Shown one piece after another: positions 32,601 through 46,400 of a DNA stretch of 64,000 nucleotides. The stretch is from NCBI GenBank assembly GCA_949128115.1, contig OX421964.1, forward strand, positions 36,510,177 to 36,574,176. Direction: 5' to 3'. The translations under genes were made by a program, and so were the position numbers. This stretch comes from Anaspis maculata (Eukaryota; Arthropoda; Insecta; Coleoptera; Scraptiidae). Below the pieces are notes generated by a model. That model was not told where the DNA came from. It made no database searches and saw only the letters and a program-made list of their open reading frames with translations. How positions within the stretch are numbered: position 1 is the first letter of the stretch; every line of letters starts with the position of its first letter.

Positions 32601-35600
32601 GAAATTACCTAAACCCTAAACGCTTATGAATGGTTGATTTTTTTGATGATGTTAGTTCTTCAACAGACCAAATTAATAATTCGCTCTTTCTCCTTCCAAA
32701 AGTGATATGTAAATTAGGTATGTTCTTGGACGTATGCGCACTGCAGCAGTTCCAAGAACAGATCTCACGTACACGAGTGAGAGATATGAAAATTTCCATG
32801 GAGATCCAGGGAACATGATTGTGGTTGTCTCTCTCCTCGATTTGCGCCTGCGCTTCGAATTTTTAATATGGTCTATTACCCACCTGCACTCATTGCGCTA
32901 TGATCATAGTGCAAACGGTACATATTATGAAAAACACATTGATACTGCATTATGAGGTACTGCAACGAGATTTTGTAGGGGCGAACTTCATGCCATTACA
33001 ATTTTGATCAGATTTGACCCGCAACACTCAAAATTCGCACCTTAGTAGGGGGCGAGTGGGAGCTCTCCAAACTCTGACGATGCAAGAACTTTCACAAAAT
33101 GATTGTTTGCAGCAATTGTCGTCTTGTCCGCTCCATTCTTCCCACTTGAAAAATTTCTTTGGCAGAGGTGCACAAGCGAAAAATTCTTTTTTTCTTTCAT
33201 GCAAGAAAACGATAATTTATTTGTTCTGTAAGTTCCCAAACAAATCGCATTCCGTAAACCCAAATATAGCCCAAAATTTTTGAAACGGCATTCAGGAATG
33301 GCGAGCCCAAACCGTTTTTCTTAGTCATATTATTGCGTTCATGGTGTATGCTGTAAGTTTCATTAAAATCGGATCTATTTTAATGAAGTTCAGTGGGGCA
33401 GTAAGTGAAACTTGGATCCAAAATAAGCATATTTTTTCGCACAAAATTAGTGTGGATTTCAAGTTTCATCAGAATCGGGTAGATTTTGGAGTTCAATGAC
33501 AACTCTCGCTATAGTGCGTCCAGCGAAACCGTGATTCGAGTGACCTTATAGCTGTATTACACTACACAATTTCTTGTACAATTTTTGGAACAATCTGTCA
33601 ATTAAACAATCAAGTTCATTGTTTTTTGATACTATTTTGGCAGATTGTTCCAGAAACTGTACAAGAAATTGTGTAGTGTAATACAGCTATTGAAGATATT
33701 GTTTCTGTTCCCTAATCTGAATTCTAAACTATAAAAAGTCCCCTAAAACTTGCCGTTGGTTGCAGTGGCGATATTCGGCACGATAACTCACGACGATACA
33801 AGATCTCCAGACCACTTTTGAAAAGCATCCTTTGCACGTTTTCACTACAAATTGACGGATTTTTTTAGGGAAGTGGGGGAACTTCCATTGAAAAGATGGC
33901 GCAATTTTCTGACCTGTTCTTAATTTCGTCAATAACCAAAGAAATCAAAGTCAAAAATTTCCCCCCAAAAATTAATTCAATCTTTTCTTAAATTTTCATT
34001 CTCAGCTAGGTTCTCAGCATATCTGCACCTAAAATGAATATTTCGTGGGGCTCACCGCATGTCAAAGTTTGCATTGCAGTTTTTTCAAATTCGCGGAATG
34101 TGCTCATTTCATTTTGAAAAAAATTACCGTCGGAAAACCGGAACCGTGCCAATTTTGAAAATGGGTCTACACAACGCCCAATCTAATCTACTTTCGATAT
34201 CAATTGGAATTTTTCGAAAAAAGTCGATCCCCGAGCAGGAATGAATCTTTGAGGGGAGTGCTGCATCAAAAGCGAGTCGTCCTGGTCAAAATACGGGCGA
34301 GAGGCGCTCTCGGGTGGCAGGCAACGGCTAGGAGAAATTTTGAAAATTCCGAGGAAAATTCATAACGTTCGACTGGAAAATGGTGAAGAATTGCAACTGC
34401 AACTGCAGACCTAATTTGACTCTTTTTTGTGTTGCTTCATGCCAAATTTGATCCCAATCCATCGGATAGATTTTGAATATGTAATTAAATGGCAAAGTTT
34501 CGAACTTTGACGTTTTTTATTATTTGACAGATGACAGATACGGCAATACTTCTAACTGTTCTGAATGCAGTTTTTTTTAATGGCTTTCAAACGGCATATC
34601 GCAAGTAAAGTTCTGTGGGATATAGCTTCTGTCATTTTTTGACAGTGACACTTCCGTTTGACAGATGACAGCCAAAAACTAATGGGCTCATTCGACGGTG
34701 AAACCATGTCTGTGTACCAAATTTCAAGTTGATCGGATAGACGTTGCGGCTGTTATCGTGGAAAGTTACAGACGCACATACACATACGGACAGAGATCAT
34801 TCTGGAAATGGTCTAAATCGTCACAGGGGACCTCAAAACGGATATATCCGTCGAAAGCTCGATTTTTTTTCAAGCGCGTTCCCAATACATACTTTCCCTC
34901 TTCGTTGGTGGTGGGCCGGGGAAGTAAAAGACAGCCAGGTTTTGAAAACAAGGAACGCCCTGGCGGTTTGCCTTCGCAGGAAATTGTACTACACTTGTAA
35001 AAGTTGATTATTCCAAATTTCAAATAGCCCAGCCATTCAAAGTTGCGTAATGGACCGAAATTAATGTGATTAATCAATTTACCATTTTTTGTGGCCCGCG
35101 CGAGACAAGTTCGGGTCGGCGCTATCTGGTCGTCGAGACGATTGCCGAATGCTGTAAAATTCGATGAAGGCCCATGCAGTTTTGGTGTTCAAACAACAAT
35201 AACAACGTCTCTGAGGGTCGCATTTCCACATATGACAAGGCCAATTTGTCAGAAATTTCAACATTTTGATGTCAGTTTGACAAGCAACATAATTTTTGGA
35301 CAAGCCAGTTTTACACCATCAGGTAATACCGCGGCAAGCCTACAATGCTAATCTAGAAAATTTGTGCAGGTTACTTGAATCATGATTTTGCTGGACATAC
35401 TTCATCTTGTGTCCTTAATACAGCCAGTAATGGACAAAATGCATGATCTCCAAGTGCATGGTGCTTTTCAGTTTGGAAAATGCGTCAAAGAACTTAAAAA
35501 AAAAATCTCAATTTCTACTAAAACGTAAAAAAGATACGATTTAAAACTACCTAGAAGCGTTTTTAAATTCATTTGATTGCTGACAATGCCTATTTCTATA

Positions 35601-36310
35601 GTTCTGTAACAAAACCATAACAAAACACATGCAATCTCATGCCAAATTTACCAGAGGAAAAGAAATGTTTACATTTTCCAGGCCTGACACAGAAGCAATA
35701 TACTTGTGCATAGGCAAAAATAAGAGCCTGCAAATAAACTCAAAGGCAACTTAGTGAGATTGCCAGACTGCAATTTCCTCATTGTAAAAGGACTCCCAGG
35801 GTATACTTACAGATCCTCGAGGGCAGTCGAGTACAGTGACTCTTCAGTCTTTTCAAACTCATTGCTCAGTCTTGTTTTAACTTTATTTGCAGTTTCCCGA
35901 ACTTCCTTTGGTTTCAGAGCAGTCTGATTGGACACCTCCACTTTGCCGGCTGTCGCCCGCGTCACCACCTTGGGCTTGGGCGCCGCCGGAGGCAACAAGT
36001 TTTCGTTTCCTTTCGCCTTGGGCGCAGTTCTCGCCACGTGCACGGGCTTCAGAGGAGGCGCAGCAGTTTTCGTGCTCACTCTGTTTTTCAACACTTGCTT
36101 GAGCTGATTGGCTTTACCGACGATTATATTTTTGGCAGTCACATTGTTGGAGATGTCCCCGAGGGCGGAACGCTTCGTCCCGGTTTCTTTCACCGCCTCA
36201 TCTTCGGCTTTTCGTTTAACCCTCACGCTTGTAGCAGCGGCCCGGCTTCGGGTGGCTATCGTGGGACGAGCTGCCAGAGTTGAGGCTTTGGTTGACTTCA
36301 ACGGGGCCAT
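29635..36310 (-). CDS. CycB3: G2/mitotic-specific cyclin B3
   Basis: Three coding exons encode 505 residues: 35811-36310, 29936-30792 and 29635-29795, all joining in phase. The N-terminal exon is basic and carries a destruction box RSALGDISN at 47-55. The large exon has the B3 hallmark DFDKENWND followed by HYAMDIFNYLK, and DKEN doubles as a KEN degron. It also holds the cyclin box (MRSLLVDWMVEVQESFELNH, then LVGAAAMFIASKYDE) and the second cyclin fold (LKMCEFNLGIPLSYRFLRRY). The last exon ends YSHKIFFEVAKTP, typical of B3. The product activates Cdk1 and is destroyed by APC/C in mitosis. An untranslated first exon probably ends at 36551 (donor GTAAGT at 36545-36550). Intron 2 (30793-35810) is 5.0 kb and repeat-rich. 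Confidence 0.95.
31526..32150. mobile_element. foldback element with a second element nested in it
   Basis: The left end GGGAGTTTGCGATTTCATTG with ACGTACGACGTAACGCAACG is mirrored at 32016-32150. Inside, 31660-31812 is itself a strong palindrome (ATAAACGGAGACGGTGTTTC; CGCGCGGAGTGTACCGATTT) with its centre at TGTCACAGTGACA near 31735. There is no coding sequence; it lies in CycB3 intron 2. Confidence 0.8.
31816..32015. mobile_element. 200 bp MITE inserted in the foldback element
   Basis: The ends are CGCAAACTCCCCAAT and ATTGGGGAGTTTGCG, a perfect 15 bp inverted repeat. Inside is the piece CAGCCAATGGCCGAC that is also found at 23240-23350. Its ends match the ends of the outer element (CGCAAACTCC), so it may be a relative. 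Confidence 0.75.
33548..33692. mobile_element. 145 bp MITE
   Basis: ATAGCTGTATTACACTACAC at the left pairs with GTGTAGTGTAATACAGCTAT at the right. The arms continue through AATTTCTTGTACA and GGAACAATCTG to a loop of about 40 bases. The rest of CycB3 intron 2 (32150-35810) shows only weak repeats, including a dispersed block at about 34740-34920 (ACAGACGCACATACACATACG). Confidence 0.85.
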
Positions 36311-36551
36311 GGTAATCTGCAAATTTCCAGGTGTAAGTGAAAGACAGCTATTCCGATCGACTGTACCTGTTTTCGCTTGAACATAACGAATTTATCTCGA
36401 ATTTATGTTGGAAAAAAGCTAGGCAAGACGTCAAGCAAAAACTTTGTGTCACACTATCAATGTCTTTTCGAAAAAAAAACGTTAATAATGAATGAGATAT
36501 CGGGGATTTTTTCAATTGGCAACAAAGGGACAACGTGAAGATCTACTTACG

Positions 36552-37453
36552 GTCGGAACTCGTCAAGATTTTCTTGTAAATTCGTGTAAAACCAGTGTAA
36601 AGTTTCATGAAAAAAGTTCGTTACAAGCCTGGCAGCTCTTGCAGTGTTTCTGATGCGCTGCTGTTTTGAAACTTTCGACTGTTACGATTATCGACCGCTC
36701 TCATTGGTCGGAACTGAGCGCTAAATTTGAAAACGAGCGCGGGAGGGCGTAGCGGACATCAAACTTGATTGAAAACTTCCTTTTTTTGATTTTGTTTGTT
36801 CCGTCAATTAGAACGATGAAAACTCCTTATTGGAACCTGAGCATCAGCCGAAATAGTCCCCAAAAATTATGTATCGTAGATATTCAAACACCAACATTCC
36901 CCAACCGTCAGTAGAAAAACGCCAGTAAACAATAGTTGGCACTTTAGCTACGACTCAAATTTACTTGAAAATGCTTCAAACCTCCAACATTGCCATAAAA
37001 TCGTATTCGATTTGCAACTCATTACAGAGGCGCAATTTGTAATTGAAATCCTAGATTAATTAAAACAACTTTATAACGGTATTTTCAAAACGCGCCAACT
37101 TTAAACGCTATTCCGCACAACTTGCTATAATCGCTAAATCGCAATAAAAAAATACCTGAAAATCAATTTATATTAAATCTCATGATAAAACTTGAATTTA
37201 GCATATACAAATTTTCCCCTTTCTGTGCATTTTTGCATTTTTCATGAAAACGCCCTGCGATATCTCAGCCACAGCCCTTTTCAAACAAGAAATGACACTA
37301 ATGACAGATTGACAGCTCAGCTTACTGTCACATTGTTGTTAACCTTAAAACCTGAACCGCGGAAAGTACTTTGAACTTTGGTGATTTATGCGATCATTTT
37401 CCAAATGAAGTGCCAGTTATCGTAAAAAACGTGCATGCAGTGTCCAAATCAAA
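36552..37453. promoter_or_regulatory. shared divergent promoter region CycB3 / Pex1
   Basis: The interval separates the proposed CycB3 5' UTR exon and the Pex1 ATG. On the CycB3 strand a CCAAT box (CGACCAATGAGAGCG, plus 36695-36710) lies about 60 bases upstream of the probable start region. TTTAGCGCTC and a GCGCGGGAGG patch (36715-36745) resemble E2F-type sites. CCAAT plus E2F/CHR-like sites are typical of mitotic cyclin promoters. There is no gene in the interval. Confidence 0.45.
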
Positions 37454-40400
37454 ATGTTCGAACGTTTGCTAACCATCAAATACATAACCTCGAAAAATTG
37501 TTTTTGCTATTTATCCGCCAACAATGCGCGGGATCTCGATGGGGTATGTGTGCAAAAGCTACGTTAATCTTGTACGATCGTAATTTTATAGAACACGTTA
37601 CAACTGAGCTACGGTAATGGCAAAATTGCGTATGTTTCGATGGACCTTCCAAATGTCTCCATGGATGACAAAACAGTCGGAATTAGTTCTCTTTACGCGA
37701 AAGCTTTAGGTGTCAACGATGAGGAAGAAGTCGTCTTAACCGAGATCACCAAACCACCTACCATCAAGAGCCTGACAATATCGCCAAAGACCAGTACAGA
37801 CTATGATGTTATTGTAAGCTTTGACTCGGTTCAGTTCTCGCAATGATCGGTACCGTTTCAGGAAATGTTGGCCGATACCATTCAGTCCACCCTCTTGGAT
37901 CAGATTAGGGTTCTCCATAATGGGCAAGATATTGTAATATGGATTGGCAATGCTATGCACGTCTCAGTGCATGTTTGTAAGGATCCCCCTTCATGCTCTA
38001 GATGCTAGTGAAAGAATGCTCTTGATGATTTTGCATTTTATGTAACAAACTCACTTGCCAGAAGTGTTGCACAAACTAACCCTTCCAATTTAGATGTGTA
38101 GCCACTTTGTGGTGCCAGCTATGTGCCATGCAGGACAGGAAAATTATAAGAAAACTCGCAAAGGACCCCGCACATTCCTTATGGGATTTGGCTCTTCCGG
38201 GGATTTGGGTCAAACTTTAATATGTTGTAGCTCTTGTTGAGGTAATCAAACTTTATCATTGCGCAAATCTTCTCAACTCAACGGTTCACCCTCTAGGGGG
38301 GAGGTGGAATGCCGGTTGTCACAAAACTAATTTATTGCAATTATAGGCTTTAATAAGCAAAAGGTGGATCTATTTCAACTCTTAGACGTGCTTCTAGGGT
38401 TATACTTGCCACAACTTTGAGCTGGTCAAAATATCTCATAGACCCCTATTTTTAGAACCACCCCTAGCATTTCGAAAAATTACTGAAAATTCAAAGTCGA
38501 ATAACGACCAAAATAAATAAGGAACTTTTTTGAATTTCTGACATGGTATGTTCAAAGTGTTGCTAATCAAGTATTTCTTGCGTACCAACCCCGAAAGTCT
38601 GACGTTCACCCTCAATAAATTATGAACTTCTGCTCTGCGCTACTGGGAATAAATTGTTTCTTGATAAGTTAAAATGAGTTTCTACTATTGTAATATATTA
38701 TGTGTTATAAAGGGTGGTCCATATTGATCTCTTATGTCTACCCCTGACCCCCTATAGCCCCTATACCCTAATGTAGCTTTTCCCAAATAAGCAGTGGAAG
38801 CACTCGTTGCACATTTTCTAGTTGGATGAGTTAAACTAATCATTTTCAAAAACTACCAGATTATAGGGGTTATAAGGGTAAGGGTGGGTAGACATAAGGG
38901 ATGGACGTGTATCACCTTTTCCTAGATATAATATGCTAAAGTAGTGGAAATCCATTCTAACTTATCAAGAAACAATTTAATTCCAGTAGCGCAGAACAAA
39001 AGTTCATAATTTATTGGAGGGTGAACGCCAGATTTTAGGGGTTGGTTCGCAAGAAATACTTGATTAGCAACTTTTTGAACATATCGTGTCAGAAATTCTA
39101 AAAAATTCCGTTTATTTTGGTCGTTATTTGACTTTGAATTTTCAGTCATTTTTCGAAATGCTAGGGGTGGTTCTAAGAATAGGGGTCTATGAGATATTTG
39201 GACCAGCTCAAAGTTTTGGCAAGTTTAACCCTAGAAGCACCTCATGGCGTCAAAGTAGAAACACCTTCTGCTCATTTAAGGCAGTAATTACTATAGTGGC
39301 GGGGTTAACGGCCAAAAATGGAATGATCTGTGCATTTTGTGATCAAACTATGAAATTTGGGATACGTGTTCAAAAGACCCTCCTTTTCAATTCCAGATGT
39401 GGCGCCACGTAAGATTCCGCACCAGAGGCACTGTATTGCGGTTAATATACCTGCTAGGGGTAAATTCTGCAAAAATGGTTCCTGGCCGGTCTCTGGTACC
39501 GCAGTCGGTATTTTTTAGTTCTGTTTAGCAAAAACTACATGTAGAAATGAGTGAGGAGTGCATTTCCACAAGAAAAGTTCCAAATGCTGCCTTTATACGT
39601 TGTTTTAATACATTTTAAGGCCAACTTTGTTTTAGTACAGGAAACATGGTAAAAAAATTGCCAAAACCTCGGCAATAATATGGACGTCCTGAAAATTTGA
39701 TATTCTATCCAGAATTATGTGCTCTACTATATATCTAAAATTGCCAAAAATCGCACCCCGAAGCTTTGAGTTATTGGAGGGGGGGTAAGAAATTGCAACT
39801 CAAAATTAAAGGTATAGAACCCGATGGAACCCGTCAGTCCAATGGATGCAAATACGTCATAGTTCGACGCATCACATCCCGTTGATACAATTTTGGCACA
39901 AAAAGTGTCGATCATTGTTGAAGGGGGGTCGCGGGGGAGGGCGAAACTCGGCTGGGTGGCTCTTTTTCTTCCTGGGCCATGAAGAATCGATCACGACAAG
40001 ATTGGTATCTTTTCCGACTAAATTCAATGTCCTGAACTTGAATTCGATGTATAAATTTGGACAAAAACAAGTTTAAACAAGTTAACTTGAGAAAACCAGT
40101 TTTTTCTTTGACAATTTTCACAAAACTTTTTATACTGTTAGAGGCATTCATCTTTGAAAATATTTCAGAGGCCATTAGATTGAACTGTATTCTTCACGAA
40201 AATCATCCATCCGATCTGTAACTTTGTTTTTCGAGATAGAAAAAATCGATTTAAACTTAAGTCGGCACAGCCCGTCGTCTACTACTGACCAGAACACTAC
40301 ACCATGCATCTTTAAATGAAAATAACCCAAACTATCTGAAAAAATATAACTCATCTGTGAAAGTTCAAGGATCTGTGCAGAACTGAATTCCCTATAGCAT

Positions 40401-43400
40401 AAACAAAATCGTCATAAATCGCAATGCAGGGTATTGAGTTATTACTTGAAAGTGCATGCTAAAGTGTTCTGGCCATTAGTAGACGCCGGGCAGTGCCGAC
40501 TAAAGTTCAAATCGATTTTTCTCACCTCGAAAAACGAAGTTACAGATCGAATGAATGATTTTCGTGAAGAATACAGTTTAGTCTAATGGCCTCTGAGATA
40601 TTTTCAAAGATGAATACCTCTTACAGTAAAAAAAAGGTTTGTGAAAATTATCAAAGAAAAAACAGGTTTTCTCAAGTTAACTTGTTTGAACTTGTTTTTA
40701 TCCAAATTTACACATCGGATTCAAGTTCAGGACATTCAATTTAGTCGGAAAAGATACCAATCTTGTCGTGATCGATTCTTCATGGCTCAGGAAGAAAAAC
40801 AGCCACCCAGCCGAGTTTCGTCCTTCCCCACGACCCCCCTTCAACAATGATCGACACTTTTTGTGCCAAAATTGTATCAACTGGTTGTGATGCGTCGAAC
40901 TACGATGTATTGGCATCCATCGAATTGACGGGTTCCATCGGGTTCTATACCTTTCATTTTGAGTTGCAATTTTTTACCCCCCCTCCAATAACTCAAAGCC
41001 TCGGAGTGCAATTTTTGGCAATTTTAGATATGTAGTAGGGCACATAATTCTGGACAGAATATCAAATTTTCAGGACGTTCATATCTTTGCCGAGGTTTTG
41101 GCATTTTTTTTACCATGTTTCCTGTACTAAAACAAAGTTGGCCTTAAAATGTATTAGAACAATGTATAAAGGCAGCATTTGGAACTTTGCTTGTAAAATG
41201 TACTCCTCACTCATTTCTACATGTAGTTTTAACTAAACAGAACTAAAAAATACCGACTGCGGTACCAGAGACCGGCCAGGAACCATTTTTGCAGAATTTA
41301 CCTCTAGCAGGCGTATTAACCGCAATACAGTGTCTCTGGCGCAAAATCTCGCGTGGCGCCACATCTGGAATTGCGAAGGAGGGTCTTCTGAACAAGTATG
41401 CCAAATTTCATGCTTTGATCACAAAATGCACAGACCATTCCGCTAACCCCCCCACTACTATAAATTAGTTCCGTGACCACCGGCAATCCACCCCCTCTGG
41501 AGGGTGGAGTGAGTTTAGAGGATTTGCTCAATGATAAAGTTTGATCACCTCAACAACGGCTACAACATATTGAAATTTGAGCCAGATTCCCCGAGGAGCC
41601 AAATGCCATAAAGAATGTGCGGGGTCCTTTGTATCCTGTTTTTAATAGCCGGTTTATGCAGACTTGAAACTTTAAACTCAAATGGCGCAGTTTATGCACA
41701 ATTGCACATGTAAGATTTAACAAAAAGAACCAATCAAAAAGGTTTCAAAGTTACTAGATGAAATGACATTTAAACGGGAGATATGAATATGACATTGACA
41801 CTATTGACAGGTGACAGTGAAAAAAACCTGCTAGAGGTACGAAAAATACCTCTCACGCTCTTAAAACTTGGAACACTTCGGATTTTGCAGAATGTAGTCG
41901 AACTATCGAAACGTGGAGCACAGACAGACACGTGGAACTTTCTTGGTTATGTATGATAAGATGATGACAAGGCCGTTAGTGCGTTAGTACTAGCAACTGA
42001 TCAAAAATTATAAATTAAATCCCTAAAATTTGCGCCTGCGTTGTGGCAATACTTAAGATTTGAAAGTAAAACTAAACAAAGTTGAAAGTAGCGAACTTTC
42101 AAGGTCATCGGATTAAGTCTCCAAGTGTTAAGTCTTAAGTTTCAGATGCATAAACAAACGTCACGGAACGCAATGGTTTAACCTCACTCTTAACTTTATA
42201 AGTTTTAAATGTTACGTGTTGAGTTTTAAGTTTTAAGTCTGCATAAACTGGCCATAAGCCTCGCCCTGGGGCGGCGAAAGTGTATAATTATTGGGGGGGG
42301 CACAAGTGAGAGGAAAAGAAATGTGAGCTAAGCGAGAAGCGCCGCAGTTGAAAATTTTTCCGGGAAAGAGGCGTGATCATCTTTTTTGACACGAAGAAAA
42401 AAAATTTATCGAGAGAATTGGAGAGGCCATGGCCCCCTTGCCCCCCTACGGTTCCACCGCCTCTCCTCACCAAACATGGAGGCTATTTGTGTCCGCTTTT
42501 TTTTTGTGATCTTCATTTCTTTTATCGTAAAAGTTGAGGGATTCTCTTAATGGAGGCATCTTGTATAAATAAAGTTATATAAATAATCTGTCTCCATGTA
42601 AATTGTATAAATATATTTTGCTGACGCGTTTTGGCCTTACAATTCGTTTACTTTGACTTTGACACTTTATACATTTTACACCTTTACTGCTTTGAAGATG
42701 GCCCTTTACCCCGAATTGTAAGGCCGAAACGCGTCAGCAAAATATATTTATACAATTTACGTGGAGAGACAGATTATTTATACAACTTTATTTCTTCATT
42801 TCTTTTACTTGTTTCCTAGCAAAATTTTCCTAAATTATCCATATCTTTAAAATGGTTTAACCTCGTGTCGAGTTGATTTCTCCAGAATTCAGTGGACATT
42901 TCATTTCGGAATTCCTGGAATTCTTTCGGAAATCACCGGAATTCCCGGAAGTCTTCCGCAAATCACCGGAAGTCTTCTAGAAATCACCGAAATTCCCGGA
43001 AGTCTTTCGGAAATCACCGGAATTCCCGGAAATCCTCTGGGAACTCCCGGAATTCTTTCGGAAATCACCGGAATTCCCGGAAGTCATCAAAAATCCTTGG
43101 AATTCCGGAAGTCGGAGTTCTTGTGCACACTTTTTTCTCGGGAAATCAACCCCTCGCCTCGGGTTTGATATGATTATCGAGTTTGTTCTTTCGCTAATCG
43201 AATCTTATCAATTTTGGCTCGGTACAGACGACATTTGAGGATGATCGGTCAAATATAAAAAATCTCAAAGAACAATATGTATGCACGGTTCACAAAACTC
43301 GTGTGAGAAAACGACGCGCGAATATGCATTATAGTTCTCAACCTTTTCATCATCATATCTTTGGATCTAATGAGGTTATGTGTTAATTTTTTCTTCAATC

Positions 43401-46400
43401 GAAGTACGCATAAACTTTTGGAATAGTGCAACAGCGACAGCGATAAAGAGACAATAATTGTTCAATAATTTATAGACCAGAAAACTTCTTGACCAGCTAT
43501 GAATGCATCATCCCTTACAACAAGCGACAAACTTTTTTTGTTTATGTATGCAAATTTCTGTATACAACCAGCGAACCAAAGAAGCCAAAGCATTGAAGAA
43601 TTTTTTGTAAAAAAAAAATGACTTAGGCCTTATAGTTTTTTAGCTATGATTTTTTTATACGCGGCAGGGTGAACGGACATGAAACTTCTGCTATAGTCTG
43701 TTCACCGATAGAACGGACTTTTTTGAATTTCAGTGATGTAACCTATAGCAAACAAAAGCACCAAAGACTGTAACAACATAGGCGCGTTTGGAACTAATAT
43801 TAGTTTTGTTTGGTTGGTAGTCTTACCCGGGCAAATTATTATTCCTACGCTAAGCCAATGGCATTACATTCAGCGAGTTTGACACTTATGTACGATTTCT
43901 AACCTCTATTTCTCTATGATGTTATTGATGTTTGTTATTTTCAGTCGGCTCAGCTGTTATGAGTGTTGTGTAATAAAATCAGCTTCATTCAAAAAAAATT
44001 TTTTCTCATTCATTGAAATTGGTATTAAACTAGTGTCATTTAAAATTACCATAGCACTTAGCTGTGATTAGCGGAAATAAGCACCTCTTTCTAACTGGAA
44101 TTTTTAATTTCGCGGGTAACGCTCGGGACTACTTTTCAAGCTGAGGAATCTGGTGGTCCTTTCTATCAGTGTATAGAGTATAATTCCTGTATCGTAAAGA
44201 GGTCCTATTTCGAATATTTGCTTTGCTTGTGCCTTCCAAATTAGTGAAATAATCACCCGTTTTCCTTACGTGTTGCTATTTTACACTTTTTGCCTCGCTA
44301 TTTCCTCTACTTTTGTTTCCTTACTTTTTTCATAAATGGCTATTTCATCTCAGGTGACATTTATTTTGGCAAGTATGTTTCGGTAACCCTCCATTGCAGT
44401 TTTAGAGCATTATCATTATTTTTTTCCAAGTAGTTTTTAAGGAGTTTAACAACGGAACAATAATGATACATATTATTGCATCTGTGGGAGTATGTGTGTA
44501 TGTGTCTTGTGTGAACTTCTTGTAATAATGCATCAAAATGAATGATTGCTGCGAAGTAAACAAATGTTCTGGGCGAGGCTTCCTATTAAAACACCTAAAC
44601 ACCGCTAGGTGTGGAGAATGAGGGAGAGATGGACTGGTTTTCAGCGCACTTCTCCAAACGGTAAGGTGCTTCTGTCCTCGCTTTGTCCGTCACAGCATCT
44701 AGTACTAGACGAAGGAATTTGTGCGAAAAAATGTCAACTCCAGTGGGTAGCTCATGACCTTGGGACCCGAATCAAGAAAAATCTTGACGAAATAACGAAT
44801 GATAAACAATTACAATAATGAAAGTTCAATGTGGCACGGCATCGCCGATGAGTGCTACATTTTAGAGGCCGGCCAGATCTATAAAGTTATGACACGCGAA
44901 CAAGTACCCGTTTTTATTAATCTACAATGGTATGTAGATGTAGTATATTCAGAGGCGATTTTGAGCTTCATTTTAACAAAAATTCCACTTCGGTACGCCA
45001 CACGGGTCAATAGTTGAGAATTTTCGGAAATTACCCCGAAGCAACGGCTCGGCTACAAATGATTATTCGTTGCTTGCTGGCGCTTGATGTCTTCCTCTCC
45101 GAACAAGATGAAATCCTAGACAGGCAAGATTTGAACTCAAATAAATCTCTCTCAACTCAATGAATAGATTTCAGAAGTTACGACATGGGGGCAAGTACGT
45201 GTTCTTATAGAAATACATACACACATGTATGGGGTTATGTTTAGAGGAGAATTTGAACTTTTTTCTGTCCAAAACTCAACTTCGGTATTACCCCCGGGTC
45301 AATGGTTAAGAATCAGTTACGGCCAATTCTCATCCGTCCATTTATTAGGTAAAATTTGTATGTTGGAATTCGAGTTGAAATTTCTTGAAAAATGGCAGAC
45401 TGAAAAGTGTGCCAGTTCACTGCCATATTCAACAGCAATTTTTGGAATGTTCCTAATCGATGTGAATAATTTCTTGGCACATCCTATCTTAAACGGAATT
45501 ATTATACGGTTTCATCTGAACTAACTAGGCAATTCTCTCCTAACATGCATGTTAGCGCAGGGGACAGAGAGAAGGGTAGGTGTAGGGGGTATAGAGATAC
45601 AGACAAAGATAGCATGCACATAAAACATGACTGTATGGTACGAGATGCAACGCCTCTTACAAAGTGACATAAAATGCAAGTTTTTTCAAGTTTTCGGCAC
45701 CTAGCATCTTGACCGTGAGATTCTCTCAAGTGCTGAGTAAGTCAGCATCTTGTTCCAGATGACATCCATCCGATTTCTCCAGGACGTATTGATAATTTCA
45801 CAGAAGTTGTTATAAAACCACCTCAGAGGCATCCAGGCACTGACCGAGCCACTAACAATGTTTGCAGGAAATCCATTCCCAATGCGAAAACTTCCAGGCT
45901 TTCGAAGTATTGGGAACGCAAAAAGGACTTGGTTCTACGAGCTGTGCCACTTGACAGCGTAAAACTCCCCGATCAATTTGTACATCCCTTCAACATGTTC
46001 GTACTGAGAAAAGATCTCCCCGTTGACACAGTAAAAAATCCTCAAATTTACCGTGGAGAACTCCTCCAACAAAATGACGAAATGAAATATGTCTGCGTTC
46101 GTCTTTTTGCCGTTGAAGATATCGTCGATGATCTTCACTTAGAATTGTTATCAGACGATAACGTGTTCGTGAGCGATGCGATTTTCGATTTTTTCAGTTG
46201 CAAAACCGGAACAAGGATATTGCTCAAACCTTGCACCGAACCGTGCTCGAGTGTCGACGAAGTCGAGATATGCTGCAAGAGGAATTTTTCTTTGAACATC
46301 GAAGAGATTTTTAAAAAATATTTGGGTGAAATTTCCCAACCGTTTGTGCTGAATTCCAAAGCCGTGTTTGACATAGGACCAGAGTTGAGATGCAAACTGA

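Larger units (their letters stand above)
38120..41640. mobile_element. 3.5 kb nested foldback complex in Pex1 intron 3
   Basis: Outer arms: 38125-38340 (GGACAGGAAAATTATAAG; GGACCCCGCACATTCCTTAT; TAATATGTTGTAGCTCTTGT) pair with 41455-41640 in reverse complement. Inside lie two separate palindromes placed side by side, annotated below, plus a further mirrored block (39285-39560 with 41200-41455: GATGTGGCGCCAC, ACCGCAGTCGGTATTTTT, TACATGTAGAAATGAGTGAG). There is no transposase. It splits Pex1 exon 3 from exon 4. Confidence 0.85.

Noticed and set aside
39727..41035. Matching 60-90 codon frames at 39.8, 40.7-41.0 and 63.5-63.9 kb
   Set aside because: They mirror each other across palindrome centres and contain no start context or domain; they reflect the repeated DNA, not a protein family.
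44609..45017. A possible extra Pex1 exon between 37976 and 45759
   Set aside because: Joining exon 3 directly to 45759 keeps the phase and aligns without a gap to the PEX1 N-domain, so no exon is missing.
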